Shown here: positions 61,787-64,000 of the stretch, piece after piece
How the letters are laid out: every line of letters starts with the position of its first letter
Numbering within the stretch: the stretch's first letter is position 1
Assembly (NCBI RefSeq): GCF_900177775.1
Contig: NZ_FXWH01000001.1
Coordinates: 124,001-188,000, forward strand
Direction of reading: 5' to 3'
From: Pseudidiomarina planktonica
GTDB lineage: Bacteria; Pseudomonadota; Gammaproteobacteria; Enterobacterales; Alteromonadaceae
Length of the DNA stretch: 64,000 nucleotides
The notes under the pieces: generated by a model
Databases searched by the model: none
Told to the model about the DNA's origin: nothing
The model's input: only the letters and a program-made list of their open reading frames with translations
Translations under genes and position numbers: made by a program

Positions 61787-64000
61787 ATGAAATCAATAAT
61801 AAAACATAAATTAACTTCAGTATCACTTGCGGTGGCTCTAAGCCTTCCTGCTGCCTCTGTCTGGGCAAAGACATTCGATCCTAACCTTAGAGAAATAGTT
61901 ACTGCTAGTAACAGTGATACTTTGCATCAAGTAATTATTACTTTCGATCAAGCAGGTGCGCCTACTTCTGAGCAGCTTACTTTCTTATCTAAACTTGGCG
62001 TTAACGGCGTGAGTTTGAGCCAACTTCCGATCGTAGGTGCGCTGGCTAATTCGGCGCAAATCGAGACGATTTATGCGCGAGATGACGTGTTATCCGTCTG
62101 GAATAATGAAGCTTTGGAATACGAAAATGATGGCGCAACAAAGCTAACTGGAGTGCAAGAGCTCCGCGGCGATCAGGACCTTCGTAAGAATGGGATACCC
62201 TATTCAGGACGAGGAATTGGTGTGGTCGTGAATGACTCGGGTGTCGATGGCACGCATAGCGATTTAATTTTTCCTGAGCATGTTGTTCAGAACGTGCTAG
62301 CACAAACAAATTTGCAGAGCTTCAGTGACTTATTACCTATTACCTATCGCGAGAACGTTGCGAATACAGATATTGGTGGTGGGCATGGTACGCACGTGGC
62401 AGGTACGGTTGGCGGTAACGGCGCAATGAGCAATGGCTTGCATGCTGGAGTTGCCCCTGGGGCCGACATTATCGGGTATGGTTCTGGTGCTGCATTATTT
62501 ATTCTGGATACTTTGGGGGGCTTTGATTATGCCCTTACTCACCAGTTCGAATATAACATACGCGTGATTTCTAATTCATTCGGCAGTACCGCTGACACAG
62601 GCACGGACTTTAACCCTGACCATCCAACCAACGTCGCCTCAAAAGCGCTTGCTGATAATGGGATCATTACTGTGTTCTCCGCAGGCAACTCAGGTCCGGG
62701 TGAGTCGACTATTACAGGAAACTTCAAGAAAGCACCTTGGGTAGTTACTGTTGCGGCTGGTGATAAAGATGGCAACCTTGCCGATTTTAGTTCACGCGGA
62801 GTTGATGGCAAATCAGGAACCGCGACGGTAGATGGTATCGAGTATGTTTGGGAGGATCGCCCTACAGTCACAGCGCCAGGTGTTGATATTATTTCAGCCC
62901 GTGCTTCAACATCGAGTCTGGGGGGATTAAGTGCCTCAAAAGACGAAGAGTTGATTGCACCTGAACACTTGGCCTTTTACACCACATCAAGCGGTACCTC
63001 GATGTCTGCGCCGCACGTATCCGGTATTGTTGCCTTGATGCTGGAAGCGAATCCAAATCTTAACTGGCAACAAGTCAAACAGATACTGCAAGATACGGCA
63101 ACAGTAATACCAGGACGCGAAGCCTGGGAAGTAGGTGCTGGCTATGTTAACGCTTACGCTGCGGTAAAAGCTGCAATTGAAATGGACGAACGATTTGGCG
63201 ATACCACTAAACTTAATCGTGAATTTAATGCCAGCGCTAATGTTACAGAAGGGCAGAGTTTCACTCGCACCGTTGATTACACGGTTGCTGGTGAAAGCGA
63301 TTTTGAAACCTTTGACGTTAATGACAGCACGTCACTTGTATTAGCGAGTGCAAATATTGAAAGTGGTACCGCATTCGTGCTGGAAGATCCTGCTGGAAAC
63401 ACCTACGGATCAGGTATAGGTTTGCCAGTGCTTGGTTCATCGGTGGGAACCTCGGCGCCGGGAATGCCGGGTACCTGGAAAGTATACGTTCGAGGTATTG
63501 GCAGCGTTAGTGGCGTATCGGTCGATCCTACGGGACTCACAAACGGTATTGGGCTTCCAGGTTCGGTTGATGTCAGTATCCGTTTATTAGAAACCAACGG
63601 TTACGACGGTATTGACGATGCCGCGGGTCATCCGGGTCGCGCTTTCATTGAGTATGCAATTAGCGAACGATTAATGGATGCAGAAGCTGACGGCTTCAAT
63701 CCAGATGAGTCGGTAGCCAAACAAACTCTGGCTGATGTCTTAACCTTGAGCGGCTCGGTCCGTCAGGCTCAGGAAGGCAATAAGCAAATATACTTAGACT
63801 CAACATCAACAAATGCAGCAATGCTTAATGCGGTAAGTCAAAAAGGAGCTACTTTGAAAGACGCTGGCTATGATTTTGCTTCGGTATTGCCGGCAGAGTC
63901 TCCAGACTTTTTTGGTAGTGATGAATTGGTAACCCATGAACGTTTGGCGTACTCGTTGGTTCAATCGCTTGGTTTAGAATCTGCTGCGAAATCCTTTGAT
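61787..64000 (+). CDS. S8 family subtilisin-like serine peptidase, secreted, 3' end outside the window
   Basis: At least 738 residues, open to the right edge. The signal peptide ends at VWA (residue 27). A propeptide-like segment is followed by a catalytic domain with the triad Asp150 (VVNDSGVDG), His200 (GGHGTHVAGTV) and Ser405 (SGTSMSAPHVSG), so it is a complete subtilase. A beta-rich domain follows (~470-600), then AFIEYAISERLMDAEADGFN, PDESVAKQTLADVLTLSG at ~612-655, which resembles an S-layer-homology module. This suggests a surface-anchored peptide-degrading enzyme. ATG 61787 has AGGTGA upstream. Confidence 0.92.
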   Translation, partial: MKSIIKHKLTSVSLAVALSLPAASVWAKTFDPNLREIVTASNSDTLHQVIITFDQAGAPTSEQLTFLSKLGVNGVSLSQLPIVGALANSAQIETIYARDDVLSVWNNEALEYENDGATKLTGVQELRGDQDLRKNGIPYSGRGIGVVVNDSGVDGTHSDLIFPEHVVQNVLAQTNLQSFSDLLPITYRENVANTDIGGGHGTHVAGTVGGNGAMSNGLHAGVAPGADIIGYGSGAALFILDTLGGFDYALTHQFEYNIRVISNSFGSTADTGTDFNPDHPTNVASKALADNGIITVFSAGNSGPGESTITGNFKKAPWVVTVAAGDKDGNLADFSSRGVDGKSGTATVDGIEYVWEDRPTVTAPGVDIISARASTSSLGGLSASKDEELIAPEHLAFYTTSSGTSMSAPHVSGIVALMLEANPNLNWQQVKQILQDTATVIPGREAWEVGAGYVNAYAAVKAAIEMDERFGDTTKLNREFNASANVTEGQSFTRTVDYTVAGESDFETFDVNDSTSLVLASANIESGTAFVLEDPAGNTYGSGIGLPVLGSSVGTSAPGMPGTWKVYVRGIGSVSGVSVDPTGLTNGIGLPGSVDVSIRLLETNGYDGIDDAAGHPGRAFIEYAISERLMDAEADGFNPDESVAKQTLADVLTLSGSVRQAQEGNKQIYLDSTSTNAAMLNAVSQKGATLKDAGYDFASVLPAESPDFFGSDELVTHERLAYSLVQSLGLESAAKSFD

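Overview
The window reads as a compact, mid-GC chromosome segment of a free-living marine gammaproteobacterium. An Alteromonadales/Idiomarinaceae-type genome is the best guess, inferred from the mix of YajQ, DUF502, YqaA-type DedA-like protein, many secreted peptidases and amidohydrolases, and dense c-di-GMP/chemotaxis signalling. The genus is not proven by the sequence.

Layout. (1) 1-13.2 kb is housekeeping and envelope material: a cut-off PAS-GGDEF protein, carboxylesterase, DUF502 protein, a GST, YajQ, a YqaA/phospholipase-D-like operon, a lipoprotein amidohydrolase, a small membrane protein with an S9 peptidase, a seven-helix GGDEF protein, prephenate dehydratase, and a fused double acyltransferase resembling the ornithine-lipid synthase OlsF, preceded by what looks like a PhoB-box array. 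(2) 13.2-18.2 kb holds a TonB receptor/PepSY operon behind a strong Fur-box match, then a GST divergent from a WYL regulator. (3) 18.4-20.4 kb holds an outer-membrane barrel, tRNA-Arg(CCG), and a scar containing an IS3-family relic, a glycine-rich bacteriocin-like relic and a small two-helix membrane protein. (4) 20.4-22.8 kb holds an AraC-type regulator and a serine hydrolase.

(5) 22.9-37.2 kb is a signalling island. It begins with a decayed HAD gene and carries a beta-propeller sensor kinase, a GAF-PAS-PAS-GGDEF protein, a minus-strand operon of REC-EAL plus two paralogous hybrid kinases (with an orphan REC tail micro-ORF wedged between them), and an MCP. It ends at a degenerate 3' copy of the serine hydrolase found at its other edge. 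(6) 37.2-39.3 kb holds a HipBA toxin-antitoxin pair and a 40-residue hydrophilic protein. (7) 39.4-43.3 kb is a 1272-residue lipoprotein with eight Ig-like domains (six are near-identical 124-residue repeats) and a C-terminal DUF3494 ice-binding domain. (8) 43.3-47.1 kb holds a GST/LysR divergent pair, a second MCP with a flagellar-type promoter candidate, and the stump of a GGDEF gene.

(9) 47.2-64 kb returns to general functions: a large DUF748 envelope protein, a double cupin, DUF3667 and superinfection-immunity-like membrane proteins, an amidohydrolase, an ECF-type sigma factor with a membrane partner, an FAD oxidoreductase, a PadR/HAAS pair, two lipoproteins (one an amidase), a photolyase/cryptochrome, and a subtilase that runs off the right edge.

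The most interesting signals are the Pho-box array ahead of the OlsF-like gene, the repeat-extended ice-binding lipoprotein, the bacteriocin/immunity scar beside tRNA-Arg, and the recombination traces around the signalling island.
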